From contig NC_072471.1 in the NCBI RefSeq assembly GCF_027596085.1, forward strand, positions 5,885,091 through 5,949,090: a DNA stretch of 64,000 nt, given 5' to 3'. The translations under genes and the position numbers were made by a program. Position 1 is the stretch's first letter; each line of letters begins with the position of its first letter. Under the pieces are notes generated by a model that had not been told where the DNA came from, did not search any database, and worked only from the letters and a program-made list of their open reading frames with translations. The DNA comes from Anoplopoma fimbria. Lineage: Eukaryota > Chordata > Actinopteri > Perciformes > Anoplopomatidae. This document shows, in pieces, positions 34,500 to 54,900 of the stretch.

Positions 34500-35050
34500 G
34501 GGTTGGTACTCAGTGAGACAAATTTTGTGATTGTGGTTTAACTTGCGCTAACATGATCCCCCCGATTAGCCTCCTGTAAAATCTCTGGACGTCACTTGAG
34601 TGAAACCTCGATGACTGACAACCTATAGGCCCCTTTTTTCAAGCTGCCCGATCAGCACAATTGAATTGGGACTTGGCGAGTCTTAACAGATTTTTAACAG
34701 CCCTGTAATCATATCGATTGACCTCCAGGTCTGAGGGGTCTTTATTGATTAAGTCATAAATAAGAAGCACGCCTCAGTGAGAGGGATTGTACAACAAACA
34801 GCTACTGAATTTGAGCGTTTGAAGTGGGCGGCTGAAATCGCCGTGAACTTTGTGAAAGATTGACCCGGGGGCTGGAGTCGACTGACTTTGAAACTATAAT
34901 CTCCGTCCCAAGAAGCTGCTGGGGTCGGCCTCTTGATTGAATAATCGAAGATGCACCGGGAGGAAATGAGGGAATCAGTTTCGAAGCGATTGGGTTATCT
35001 AAGTAGAAAATTACACTATTGATTTTCATTAAAGTGCCTGGCCTCGTGTA
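34500..35050. promoter_or_regulatory. Candidate conserved noncoding element, about 550 bp
   Basis: The longest repeat-free, CpG-containing block of this part of the desert. It carries ATTGATTAAG, TTGATTGAATAATCG, ATCGATTGACC and CATTAAAG words that suit homeodomain and PBX-type factors. No frame is convincing. The call is inferred from motif density and composition. Confidence 0.35.
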
Positions 35051-35689
35051 AGAGTGAATTCATTAGGAGGAATTCTTTAGGTGTCTGTCCGCACTTTGCT
35101 CTTCCCTCACACTGCCTGTTTCTCTTTGTACTCGTTGCTCTCTGTCTCTTTTTCTCATTGTGTGGAAATACAGAATGCAAGCAAATAAGAATTTGAGTCT
35201 CATAAGCAACTTTATACTTATTTGTGAAATTGTGTATTGCTGAAAACCATATTTTTTTATTATGTATGGTTTCAATTTCTTGATTTGAAATTTCCAATTT
35301 CAAGTGTTTTAATCCATCTCACGATCCAGTCCTACATGCAACATTTATTGTTATAAACTTGGCTCAAATTGTTAAGTCTAATTTAAATGTCAAGTACAGC
35401 TCATATTGTTTTGGCATAGCTCAGACTCCTAAATTAAAAAATGAAAAACATCAACATCAGAGCTACCAATGCAGAGCAATTGAGCCTGGATGGAATCAAT
35501 CTATCCCAAGATCATGTACAGTCAGTCAAATTATCCTAGAAAGAAAAGTTCAGATGAATGAGTGAAAACTTTCCACAATTAAATTTCTATATGAATTTGA
35601 GGAAAGCTGAAAAAACATGTTTTAAAATCCAGAAACCAGATAAAACTTATAACTGATATTTGAATGACAACACAACTGTTGGTACAACC
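35051..35689. other. Intergenic, AT-rich, no gene seen
   Basis: AT-rich sequence with no recognisable element before the SINE. Confidence 0.55.
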
Positions 35690-35864
35690 CAGGTTGCTCA
35701 TGTGGTAGAGCAGGTGCCCCGTATACCAGAGTCCTGATAGCAGTGGATGTGGTTGGAATCCGACCTGCAGCCCTGTGCTGCATGTTGTCCCCTCTCTCTC
35801 CCCTCTCTCTCTCCCCCTTTCCAGTCCCAATCTATCCCATCTAAATAAAGGCCAAAAAAAAAAA
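35690..35864 (+). mobile_element. tRNA-derived SINE
   Basis: The 5' part carries an RNA polymerase III A box, TGGTAGAGCAGG (35703-35714), and a B box, GGTTGGAATCC (35751-35761), at the spacing of a tRNA gene. A tRNA-unrelated body follows with a CTCTCTCCC-rich stretch, then AATAAAGGCC and an A-tail to 35864. The B box has G in place of the usual C at its fifth base (GGTTG). I could not see a clear target-site duplication, and I do not assign a family name. Confidence 0.85.
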
Positions 35865-37035
35865 GAAGGAATGCTAATAAAATTCTAATAATCACAGCCT
35901 TTCTTTGCTTCCATAGCCAGCACCCATCAAGTGCTCTCCAATCAAATCGCACAGGTGAATGCAGTGTTCACGGCTGAAATAAAAAAGAAAACTACCCAAG
36001 GAATTTTCAGAACCCCTCTTTGTGAAACTCTCCTGCCAGAAATGTTATCAGACTGCCTACTTAGGTTTCTAATCTTCAAAGCCTTGACTTGCATTCCTTT
36101 GTGTTTTTTGGAGAATATTTTGTGTCTGCAAACGTTCCCACCTCTGCGTCCGGTTTCATGTTTCCGTCCATTATGAAACCTCCCTCGTAGCTGAGCATGA
36201 ATGATGGGACAGTGCTAATGCGAGGTTGCTTGCCGTTGGAGGAGCCGGATCAAATCTCACCATGTCATAGTCAGCACACATTATAGTCTAGTTGAAATGT
36301 CTTCATTGTACGATTGGACAGATTATTATCAAAGACATGCTCATAAGAGAAAGAGCTATTACAAATACAATGTGCCCTCTGTGTACCCGCCTGTCTCCTT
36401 TAAAGCTAATATCAGTTTCACAGCAGGTTCACTTTGTGTGATTTTGATCCAGAGCCAGAGGGACAGTTGCAGCTGAAAGTTATGAGGAGCTTACTTTTTC
36501 TTTTTTTGTGAAATTGATATTTCAGAAACTAAGATTTCATCCTGGATGGGATGTTTTAGGACACAGGAATAAAGGCTTGTATGCACTTATCCTCTAACCC
36601 CTATGACCTTTTCCAAAGTGTTTCCTAACAGGACTTCAACAACCAATAATCAAACTTAAGTCAAAGTGATAGACCTTTTAATCGGAATGATGAAACAGCA
36701 CCTTCTGACATTTGCGATTGTTCAAGCCGTTCTCTGTTTTACCAGTACAGCAGGGTTTAAGGCATGATGTCAGGTTCCCCCTAAGCCTGCATCCATGCAT
36801 CTTCCGCTGCACGTGAACCGTCCCCTCTCAAACCCGTTGACCTCTGCACTAATACAGGTAACACCGTGGTAATACCAGTATTGAGGCAGCTTTGCTTGTA
36901 TGTATTGAGAGGGAGAGCAAATGCAAACAGAAAAGTGCTTGGCTGGGGCATTGGAATCAATGGCTAGGTGGACAGAAGGCCAATGCAATCAGGGAGCTGA
37001 ATGAAGCAGACTCGAAGCCTGCTGAGCCAGCACCA

Positions 37036-37068
<33 letters not shown>

Positions 37069-38779
37069 ATGTTTGGAACTAGGTGCCTTCTACTTGTCCT
37101 CTGGGCAGCGCTCCTGGACACTCACAACAAAGCTACAAGCATTACATTTTTCTCCCGCAGTTAATCTCCATCATGCACATACACCTAAATGCAGGAGCAC
37201 GCTCTTCTCTCCTCAAAACACGTCAAACCATAGCCATGCTGTATTTATTAATAAGTGCCCCTGAGACAGAGATGGATGAATTCCATTTTGATTTCTGTGC
37301 AGTTTTATTTGAGAGGAAAAAAATAAATGGCTGCAGCAGGAAAAGAATTACACTTTTTTTTTCTTAAACGAATGTGTTGGTAAAGGGGGGAAAAGCATTG
37401 AGCTCGAGGTCACTTGGACAGTTGTGCAATGTCGTCATTTCTGTTTCTTTATGTGTGTGAGTATAGTTCTGCACATGTGTGTTTGTTTGCATGCTGCTCG
37501 CAGTACGTTTTAGCGGTGCTGTGCATGTTTATGTGTTTGCGTTCTGCCGAGGTTTGTTAAGAGTGATGACAAGAGCTCTGCAGGTTCACTTATAAACATC
37601 AGCACATGGACATTCTGCAGCTGCGCCTCCCCTGCCTCGACACAAAAACAGTGTTTCAAGATGGGGAAATCGCAACGCAGGCGCCGGACAGAGAGATTTG
37701 TTTCATATAAGGCCGGTAACTACGACACTTTGATTTACTCTGGGAGCTTTCACATAAAGGGTGGTCCAGTCAAACGCAGTGAGGTCACTACTTTCATTCA
37801 TTTCCAATGAAAGCATGGGTGGTGTGGTTATTGTAGTACCACAGACAGTAGTCGTTTCTTTAAAATCAGTCAAAGACTAAACAGGTCTCGCTGCCGAAAG
37901 GGCAGACTGGCCAATACGGGCTCCTCTGGTTGGAATAATACGGGTCTGTTTTCTTTGTGTCTAATGTCTACTGGCCGGCCAACGCACTGGCATGCTGTTT
38001 TCCCGTTAAATCTCTCTGAGGTCTCTGTCCTCCGGCTCCATTGTGTACTCAGCCTCATCTGTGGGCGCAGTGGGAGTTTTTTCATAAGCCGTGTGTACAC
38101 TGCACGGATTCTGTGTGCGCATATAGTATGTGACCTTAAAAAAAATGTGCAAGCGCAAGGAGAATTATGTATTCGTGTTGCGTTGTAGGCCGAAGCCTGA
38201 CCCAGTGCAGGAAGAGCTTTTGTTGTTTTGACATTTTCTGCGGAAATGGGAATCTATGAGAAAAAAGTTTCAAGTGAGATAACCTATAGTGATATGTATA
38301 TATAGTGAAACCAAGTATCTGACTCTAATTTTATCCGCAATGACATTTTCCTAACACTTGTCCATTGAGAACGTAACACATTGAAGGAAGTTTTGTTCTT
38401 TTGCCGAAAACTAGGAAAAAGGAAGAGATCCAAGGGCCTTTTACCAATATATCATATTCAAATACTCCATCTGCTTCTGTCATTTAAATGACACTATATG
38501 TTTACTAAGATATATTTATTCACCTTATCTGCTACACTACTAATGAACAACTTTCCTGAGTGTTTAAAAGTTATCTTGAATGTTTTGTTTGTGCTTATTT
38601 TCAAAATGAGCTGTACAGTATTTACTACCTATTGACATCAATGAAATTAAATGTACCCACAATCTTGTGAAACACAAAAAACAAATGTATATTTTGCAGA
38701 TTTGAACAGTGTAATACTGATTAATGATTAAGGTCTCAGTAGAGCTTTTAGTAGGAGTGTCTCAAATGAGTTGCATTGG

Positions 38780-38780
<1 letters not shown>
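35865..38780. other. Intergenic, no gene seen
   Basis: Holds a (GA)n run at 37042-37068. Short open frames only. No exon or named repeat is supported. Confidence 0.6.
37042..37068. repeat. (AG)n microsatellite
   Basis: Short pure AG array that produces Arg-Glu open frames. Confidence 0.95.
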
Positions 38781-38860
<80 letters not shown>

Positions 38861-38872
38861 TGAGTGTGTGTG
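38781..38872. repeat. (TG)n microsatellite
   Basis: Pure TG array at 38781-38858, then an interrupted TGAGTGAGTGTG segment. Confidence 0.98.
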
Positions 38873-41269
38873 AAAGAGAGCGTGTGCGTGCATGCCGGGT
38901 TCAAATGACCGACTGGGCATATCGTGGTAACTCCACTCAGGTCAAACTCTCTCCCGGGACTGGAAGTGGAAAGTGAATGCTGCCAGTTTGGACATCGGGC
39001 TATGACAACTGCTCTCAGCAGCATCTCATCTGACAGACCTATTAGTACTGACGCCAACACATGAGCACAGACACACACGTATACAGTCCAGTCGAGTACA
39101 GTCTGGAGAATGCTTTAAAGGAAAAGGCAAAAGCTTCTGTCCTCTCCGCGTACGTCTCACATACACACAGTAGGCCTGCAAGAACACACACATCACCAGC
39201 AGGCAGCGAAGGGCACATTTCATGCGGTGCCTCCTTAAACACATCACAAACCTCAGACCGCAGAGTGAGAGACATTTGTGTTTCATTTCCGGTCGCGTAC
39301 TGTTTGCCAACTGCAACTCTTACCCCACAAAGAGGAAATTGAAACATCAAACCCCTGCGATTATCCAGATTATAATTATTTTCAATTGATGTACAGCATC
39401 GAGAAGGGTCACTCTTGGTTGAGGTGTAATTGGGTTTCATGGAGACAGCATAAATCAAGAAATATCTGGTTACACTATCCGTATAGCTCACAACTTAGGG
39501 CAATTAGCAAAAATTGCCTGTGGCACTTTTTTGTTTTATCCAACTCACTTCTTTTCACATGGCGGTAGAAGTGTTTCGCAGCACTGGGCAAGGATTAGAC
39601 AGTTTCCTGCACCTTTGCATTTCATCCACCCTTGTTTGATTGTTTTCATCAGGCATTTTTCTAATGACTTGAATCAAAAATTGTGCTGCCAAAGCAGGAG
39701 AAAACCAAGTGCCCCATTTTTATCGTTTATGTCACAATCAGGCGAGGAAAAGACTGTCACTTTGAATCTCACGTATAGATTAGATGATGCAAGCAGTTTG
39801 TAGATTTCTGTTTAAAGTGGCTTGATTTAGTCTGTGCTCGAGGCTGTTTAAATGCGTCCGATTGTTTGTTAATTTGAAATTCTTGCTGGATTAGAAGTCT
39901 TAGCTGGTTATTTATGCAAACTTCCAGTTGTTTATTGAATGTTTACTGCAAGGTATTTGATTAATGTGTTCAGTTTTCTGACATTCATATTTTGTTTGGG
40001 TTGGGTCTTTGATGCCGTGTTTTAGGTTTCATTCCAGCGCCAGCCGTTCAGCCGTCCATGTATGTTTTTTTGGTAGTTCTGGACTGTGTGATCAGAGGTC
40101 CTGCTTTGTGCCGCCTCGCTCATAATCATCTACCCTGGCTTTGATTTGTCTGGCTGACGTTGTTGCTCAGACATGCAGGTGTTTCTCATCAGTTCCGTAA
40201 CAGGGAGTTTACTACTCACCTAAACCTTTCCATACGTAGAGGTGCCCTTTTTCCTCTGCTCAGGTTTCAGCTCCCTGGCACTGATGAACCTTAAACAGAA
40301 AGCTCCGCTCCTTTTAGACCTGTTTCTTAGGGCTTTAGAAAGAAATCCAAGATAGAAGAAGTAGCTGTTGAGAGTCGTGGAGATCAGTTAGCTTGTAATG
40401 AGTCTTGTCCTGCTCCACTCACTTACGTCTTCACTGACTTCTTTATATATCAAACATGGTTCTTGCCAAACCTAGTTTTCTTCTTTTCCCTGCTAATATT
40501 GCATCAATGTCCCCACTAAAACATAGTATATCCCGTCTCTACAACTTGCCTAAACCCAATTTTCCCCATAAAATCAAGGGCAGCATCATAACTGTTAGCA
40601 GGCTTCTCGTTTTTTAATGTAAATATGCTATAGATGGACTGTTCGGGAGGAAAAAACCCACTGTGTACCGTGAGATTGTGTCTTTTTTGTGTTTTAAAAC
40701 GACCGATACAGTGAGGAGTCTGACAGTCAATAAACAATGTTGTGTTAGCTGACTGTGCACATAAATCCCTGTCCTTTGCAGGAATCCCTCGGTTATAGTT
40801 TAAGGGATTTATTGGGATCTTTGGAAATTCAGAGTTGAGTAGAAGCTTTTCCCTTTGCTAGATAACAGATGAATTGACTGACATGTAATCAGAAAAGTTC
40901 TGATTAAGTTATTTGTCACACATAGTTTTAACAGTAAAGCCCTGGAGAAACAAAGTGGTGTACTTGAACATTCCTCAAGATGTCCTTTTGTTTAGGGTAA
41001 TTCAAACCCAAACAAAGTGATGTGATTTTAATATTTTCATTTGAATTTGGAGCCCTAAACAGGTATTATTTAAAGCTCAATTATAATAGCAGTTTATGTC
41101 TGGATTTTCTTTTGTTCTCAGTAGTATCATTCCTTATAGGATTACCTCATTTCTTTTTCCAAAAGTATTTTTATATCGGGACATTGTCTTGATAATAATC
41201 CAACTTGGGCTATTTGTCTTTATTTTTTCCGTATGTCATGAGCCTGAATTAATCCGCCATGTGTTATAA
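38873..41269. other. Intergenic, no gene seen
   Basis: Frames at 39042-39491 (minus, 149 codons) and 39061-39342 (plus) overlap on opposite strands and neither is recognised. No splice-supported exon. Confidence 0.55.
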
Positions 41270-41600
41270 TGGTTAGCAGACAACTGTCAGCATAACACCA
41301 CTTGGTATTGTGAGAGAGGGCACTCAACCTCCACAGGGGCCGCTGGCCAGCACTTTAAGCTATTACAAAGCCTGGCTGAATTCACGCCTCTCCGTTTAAC
41401 AGCCCTTGGCCCCACTTTTAGGAAATCGGGCCCGTCCTTTTCATTGGTGCACCTGGAACAATTTTATATGCTGCGGCTGGAAATATTCAAGGTGCACGGA
41501 AAGGGGACATTTGTGGAGCTGTGGTGGAATGAGTCTCTCGGCCTATATTGTCCCGAGCGATGCCAGAGGACTTTTTTTTATTTTATTACTTCCCTAAACA
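41270..41600. promoter_or_regulatory. Candidate conserved noncoding element
   Basis: Repeat-free, GC-richer block. It contains CAGGGGCCGCTGGCCAG (41334-41350), nearly identical to a 17-mer at 54698-54714 in another such block. No convincing frame. Confidence 0.3.
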
Positions 41601-43499
41601 CTTTGGTTGTTACACTGACAGGATGAATAGTTCTAAATAGGCTGGACATTGTTTGGCTGTGAGAGTTTTCTTTTCTAGAAGACGATTGTTTCATGCAGGT
41701 CATCCCTGGGTGACATTCTACGCCTGTCCTTCATTACAATATTGTGAATCCAGGATATTAGGTACAGACCTATTCTCTTCCTCCGATGGGTCTGTTTCGC
41801 TGAGTCAAGGGAGCATTTTTTAGATATATTCTGTTCCTATTGTCCTTGTTCCCAAATCACATCAAAACCCCAAACAGTTTCTTATAAGTCTCTTACCCTA
41901 CCTTTTTACTCATTTAATTCCTTACTTTAATTATGCCACAAATAAAAAAATATAAAAAAAACTTACGGGCCAGTAAATGGCATGGCCGGCAGTCTTGAAA
42001 CAAGCATTACATTTGCGCACACAAAGAAACACACTCACTCACACATCTGGTTTCAGTTTCAAATGCCTTCCCTTATATATTTTCCTCCTTCATCCTCACA
42101 CACACAATAGTCTTTTTATCCCTTCTAAATATGGTCCTGCTCCACCACAGCTACCGCGTCAAAATAGGCCAATGAATCGCAACATGTCATCAGCATAATT
42201 AAGCCGTTTAGCGCGGAGAGCCGAATGTGTCATTCGTTTCACACGATGCATAGGACCATTTCCTCATATAGATCAGGTAAAGTATTTTAGTTGCTCTTTA
42301 TGAAAGGCAGGGAGGAAAATAGAGAGTCTTCAGTCGCTGTGGCATTTCACAAAAAGGCAATTACCATCAATCATGCTGAATTCTGTGTCAAGGTGGCCTG
42401 GAGTTGATTCCTGTACCGTGGGGACAGCCTTTTGACAATGACATAGGATCCTCTATTGGCCACAAGCAGGAGCGTAGAAGATGAAAGATCCTATTGGACC
42501 TAATGGGGGCCATGGTCTGAAATGTAATGCATGGCCATTGACTATCATTATGCCCTTGAAAAGCCAATAAACTGCTGTAGGACACAGACCATTATATGTC
42601 ATTAGAACTCAGCTCATACCCTCCGTCTAAACACATAAAATTATACTGTACCCCTCTAGCAGCTAGCACAGACTCCCTGGGAACAAAGGGGTTGCTTTTT
42701 GGTTTAAAATAAAGGCTTAACTTAGCAACAGACATCACACACTGGCTGCCAGGGAGACAAACACATACTTTTACTTTTGCCGGTGATGTTTGTACCAAGA
42801 TTTCCTGTCAACATAACCACAACTAGCTCTCCTGCCCAAATTGCTCCTCTTTCTTCTCTATAATTTTCCACTTGACACTTGCTGTGTTGTACACACGAGG
42901 AGTGACTGTACACACATAATAATCAGCTTCCAAGTATCTTCCTGCGAGTGTTTTTTAGTTCCAGTGAAAGGGAATTGACAGATCCCACTCCTCCCCCCCC
43001 CCGCCCTCGGCACAGAGCATTCCAGAGCTCCGCAGAGGTGTTGGTTAATTAGTCACCTGACCTCTTTGGTCAAAGGTTGCCGGCGCACCCAACCTCAGGG
43101 GTACCCAGGGATATTTTAAGAGATTTGATTGTGGATACTTAAAACAGGAGAAATGCCCTCGAGGCTCCGCAGGTCATCTTAAGTGCATTACCTGGGTCAC
43201 ATAGTGACAGGTGATGGGTATCAAGATGGAGCTGTAGCGTTTTTCTGACCCCTGCTTCTCTCAGGAGTCTCTCAGGTAAGGAAAAGAGCCTGTAGTCGAT
43301 GATGCAAGGGGAAAGGGGGCAGTCCTTCAAAAAGATGACCTGGAATAGTTGCTTCTGGCTGTGGCTGGGAACTGTAGCACATTCCCTGCCTGGAGAGGCC
43401 CAGGGGACAAAGGGAGAACTGCTGAACCAAAGCTCCTACAGCTTCATCACAACTTCTTCTCTTGCTTCAGTGGGCTTAGAAAAAGTTTATTTCAACATA
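41601..43499. other. Intergenic; CNE-like patches near 42360-42600 and 43000-43130
   Basis: The patch near 43000-43130 holds GGTTAATTAG and TGACCTCTTTGGTCAAAGG, which combines AGGTCA-type half sites (a possible nuclear-receptor DR1-like element). The patch near 42360-42600 contains several CATTG/CCAAT words. No gene is seen. Confidence 0.35.
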
Positions 43500-43714
43500 C
43501 AGTACCAGTCAAAAGTTTGGACACACCTTCTCATTCAATGGTATTTTTTTTTCTACATTGTAGATTAATATTGAAGACATCCAAACTATGAAGAAACACA
43601 TATGGAATTATGTGGTAAACAAACAAATGCTCAACAAACCAGAATATGTTTTATATTTTACATTCTTCAAAGTAGTTGAATGAGAAGGTGTGTCCAAACT
43701 TTTGACTGCTACTG
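43500..43714. mobile_element. Tc1/mariner-type MITE, 215 bp
   Basis: Terminal inverted repeats of 39 bp (43500-43538 and 43676-43714) differ at a single base, and both ends are flanked by TA (43498-43499 and 43715-43716), the Tc1/mariner target duplication. The ends read CAGTACCAGTCAAAAGTTTG and its inverse, a terminal sequence widespread in fish Tc1-like transposons. The interior of 137 bp has no transposase coding, so this is an internally deleted, nonautonomous copy. Confidence 0.93.
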
Positions 43715-43894
43715 TATAAAAAATATAACCATTTTGATATTGTACGATTATGCAAAACCCTGGATTACGTTCAGTGACAGCTTTTTCTCTACATCCAATC
43801 CAAAACTTGACAGGTCTGCTGTGCCTAATTATGGTTGCTACACAATAATTTGACATTCACTATTCAGGGGAGGAGCTTAGCGAAGGGACAATTC
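43715..43894. other. Intergenic between two repeats
   Basis: Short unremarkable spacer. Confidence 0.5.
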
Positions 43895-43970
43895 AGATAA
43901 GATAAGATAAGATAAGGTAATCCTTTATTAGTCCCACAGCGCAACCCGCTGTGGGCTGTGATTAGTAAGC
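43895..43970 (-). mobile_element. LINE-type 3' tail with (GATAA)n, minus strand
   Basis: On the plus strand (GATAA)n is followed by TCCTTTATTAGTCCCACAGC. The minus strand therefore reads as a retroposon 3' end, GGGACTAATAAAGGATTAC, with a TTATC pentamer tail. It resembles the plus-strand tail at 21341. Confidence 0.65.
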
Positions 43971-46900
43971 CAAAAAAACATAAAGACAACATAAAGACAT
44001 GAAATATGTGCTTTATGTTAATAGTGGACATGAGTAAAAGAAGTACCTAATATGTGATATAAAATAAAAGGGTTGGTTTGGGAGTTTGGGAAAAAAAACA
44101 TTCTAGGAAATGCTGCTGGGGGACTCGGAGTCATAGGGTTCATAGAAAGATCTCTCCTCTAAAGACACAAGCACCATAGACAGTGATAGAGTGAGAGAAA
44201 AAACAGGTGTGGCCAAGTGGAAATAAAGAGCCATAACCCACAAACATGGAAAACTCATTCACAAGCCCTGGCCTCTTCATTATAGATCACTGCCTGTATA
44301 TCTTCCCCGCTCTTTGACAGGTGATACTTTACATGCATAAATCCATAGCATTCCTTCCCACTGATCTCCCACTGTCCTTTTTACTACTCGCCACCCAGGT
44401 GGAATATGTAGCTGTACGTATTGGAGGTCTTTGAACGAGCGCTTTCACTCTCCTTTGCCTCAGGGGTGTATGAACACAGTGCAGATGACCTGCCACACCA
44501 TTAAACTCACCAAGCTTTCCAACGCCACGTTCAGGTGCATTGTGTGAAAGCCAACGCTATGATTTAGTCAAGCCTGTCCTGATGCATATGGCTCTCGGGG
44601 TGTTAACAGTGTCATTCAAATAAATCAGTTATTTGCCAAGACTTGACCTTTTGGCTCACTTGCAAAATACTTAAAACATTGATGCATCTCTGTAGAGCAG
44701 AAACCAGAGTTGATTTAAACTGTCTCACTAGATTGTAGCTTCAATGTAACCGTTGATGGTGTGCTGGGAACACAGATTTGGTAGTGGTATAGTGGTGGAT
44801 TGTGGGAGAAATAAAAAAAGGTCCCAGTCTCCTTGGCAGTGCTGCTGCATCCTTGATAAGTGTCCTTGTGTTGTTGCTGCAGCCACATTCTTTCCGTGGT
44901 GGCCGCAGTGCAGTACATTCTTTTATTTTCCTTTGGTTGCACAATGTGTTTGGCCATTGTCATTCCGGTTAATTTATCCTCTGATATAAAAAGAAAATGA
45001 GAAAAAAGTGACAAATTGGGGCCAAAAGCAGTCAGCCTGAGTTAATAAAGCCCTTCGGCTAATTCATTATTATTTACATTATTAATGACTCAAAATAAAT
45101 GACTATAAATATTAAATGTGATACTGAGAATTTGGTGTTGAGTGCAATATTGAGGTCTCACCATTATCATTTGTAAGCCATAAATATGTTTTACCCCTGC
45201 TCTGGCTGTAACCCTGGGGTTTGCCTCCCACTGTTTCTAAATCTATGTTTTAAGGCAGCGGTGTTATTGCACAGTGAGCAGGAGCAGCAGGAGGTTTACA
45301 GTGTGTGTAAAGCACTAGGAGGCCACACAGACAGTAATAAGTCTGCTCCCTCCTGACTGATAGGTCCACTTTATTACAACAGCCAGAGAGTGCGGGAGTC
45401 CCCCTCGAGGGACACATACCTATCTGCATGATAGATGGAGATTTTGGTCGCAACAGAACCCCTGTTGGGGAGGGGGGGCAAAAGTTTTTCACTTTAAGTA
45501 TTTTTGCACAGCACAATTTAGAAAGTGTATAAACAATTAAAGTACGGGTGGAAAGTCAGAAGGATACGGGGGAGACAGGTTCTGCAGGGTTATTTGTTTC
45601 CCCTTTCTTGTCCGCTGAGGTTTCGACCGAATGAGCTCCACTGTGCACGGAGGCAGAGCAGTTAGGAAGTTTTGAAAAGTGTGAAAGTAAGTTGAAGGTG
45701 CTAAGTTGTCAACTAGGCATCAGGCAGCAGGGTGGATGTAATGAGCTCGATGTGTGTGAGTGTGTGTCGGTGTGTGTGTGTGTGAGTGTGTGTCGGTGTG
45801 TGTGTGCCTGTGTATGAATGCTATTCAGAAAGTGGAAAAGAAAGCGGTACTTTTGATTGTGTGGATGCTTGGATGACTGGTCGCTTTTTTACTTTCCCCT
45901 TCTCTCCTCTATTCTATAGCTTTTACACACATAAACACACATACACATGCAGGTCAATCCGACTCCTGTGTTAATGAGAAGAGAACAGCTTACCAAACGC
46001 TGCAGATATATCAAGCCTGACTGCTTTAAAATGTTTTTTTTTTAGCTCCCTGCACATACAGGATCAATGAACACTATTACAAGTCGTGCTAAACATTTCC
46101 GGCTTGTTTACAGCGGCCTACTGCATAGAAGGTCGATACCAGAAAGGCCATCTTTCTATAGAGGTGGGTCTTTGCTGTGATTGCTTTTGAGGCCCTTGAA
46201 TGGAGGTCACTAATGGTTCCGGAGTGCAGCTTTGCATATCGACTCCGGAGAATGTTTGAAAACATGACTTATTGATTCATATTAGGTTGTCAGGTTTATA
46301 AAAGTTCCAGCGCTGATGGATGGTGGTGCTCGGCTCAAAAACACGTCACGCTTCCTGATGGATGTTCGGCCTGCGTAACATGTCCGTATTGATAGGCAGG
46401 GATGGATGCTAAAACATGCACACGTATTGATTGGTTGATGCAGATGAACCCAGTCCGAGGGGTCAGAACAGGCCCTTGGGTGGGGGGCCGGGGATGTGTT
46501 GGTGTGAATGTCAACCAAGGTTGGAGCCAGTCATTCTGCAACATGTGTGTTTAGGAAAGGCTGAGGGCTGTGGGTCTTGACACTCAGCATACAAATCAGG
46601 GTTTATCTCTTTATAATTTAGTGTTTCTGCTGTGAGCTTTAAATTGAATAATTCCTTAAAAAGAAAATTCAGACGGTTGTATTCATTTTATTTAAATTAT
46701 CTAAATTGAACCACTAAAATCTATCTACAGTTGCATTAGTCTTGCAGTTTGCAAAAACCACAAAAACAATAGATATAACTGAAAAGGATAGATGCTGAAA
46801 CTAAAGTGGGAAAACAAGACCAGAGGGGAATTTTCCATTAAGTGCTCCATAGAGTGAAGGCATTTCTCCTTGACTTCTGCAGACAGCTTGGATTATTCGC

Positions 46901-47140
46901 TGATTCATGAGCGCTTCAAGTTGAAATGGGCATTCCTCCTGTCAGTAGGAAGGAAGACATTTTGGTAAATAAATGTCCTGTAGCAGCAAAAGACATGTTC
47001 ATAAGAAATTAGTCTAAACCCTTGTAACAAATGCATGTTTCATGATCCACAAATAAAAACAGGATTTACAAATGTAAATGACAATTTATAAGTAATTAGT
47101 CGCATTTAATGCATTTCCAATCCACAAACAAATACCAATA
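43971..47140. other. Intergenic, no gene seen
   Basis: (GTGT/CGGTGT)-rich patch at about 45750-45806. No convincing exon. Confidence 0.6.
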
Positions 47141-47230
47141 TTGATATCTTATATCGGGCCGACACTGACTGAAATCGCTGGATTGGGTATCGGTGACAAT
47201 TAAACACTGGTATCAGATCAGTACTCTGTA
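47141..47230. mobile_element. Possible hAT-type remnant (TATCGG words)
   Basis: Contains TATCGGGCCGA, GGGTATCGGTGACA and CTGGTATCAGATCAG, reminiscent of the TATCGG-rich arms of nonautonomous hAT elements in fish. Short and degenerate; borders not defined. Confidence 0.3.
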
Positions 47231-54439
<7,209 letters not shown>

Positions 54440-54900
54440 ATTAACCTTACAAGCAGGCCCTTTTTTCCACATTGCCAACTCTGAAGCAGCAGGGGTACCT
54501 CATCCCTAGCATTTTTCTGCGCTTGGCAACAGAACACCTTGAACAATGCAGAAAAAAACGTCTTCTGCTCCCGTGGCGGCACTCAGGTTGAATCTTTTCA
54601 ATTAGCCAGGTTGACTTTGCAAGGCTAATTAAGTCCTCATCCTTGATGAGCTGTCTGACTTCTCCTCCAAGCCTCTTACTGGGGGTTTACAGCCCCGCAG
54701 GGGCCACCGGCCAGACAGATTGTTGTCCAGCTGGAATGGGATTAGCAGCCCGCCAGGGGCCTGAGGCCCACAGTCCCCGAGCTTTTGTTTGAATCTGAAG
54801 TATCGAGTTGGAAGGGGTGAAGCAGGGAGAGAGGATTGAGGTAATCCCCTCCTCTTCAAGGACTGCTCCCCAGAGGAGGATCCCCAGTAAACCACCTAAT
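54440..54900. promoter_or_regulatory. Candidate conserved noncoding element, about 460 bp
   Basis: Repeat-free block with CAATTAG (54599-54605), CTAATTAAG (54625-54633), GGGATTAGC and the GC palindrome CAGGGGCCACCGGCCAG (54698-54714). A similar CCAGGGGCCTGAGGCCC occurs about 40 bp further on. Homeodomain cores plus GC-rich palindromes suggest a regulatory element. No frame is convincing. Confidence 0.4.

Noticed and set aside
35690..35864. A functional tRNA gene
   Set aside because: A and B boxes are present, but the sequence does not fold into a cloverleaf by eye, and a long unrelated body with an A-tail marks it as a SINE.
38728..39491. Minus-strand frames of 96-149 codons
   Set aside because: One runs through the TG array; the other two overlap each other and a plus-strand frame, and none has recognised content.
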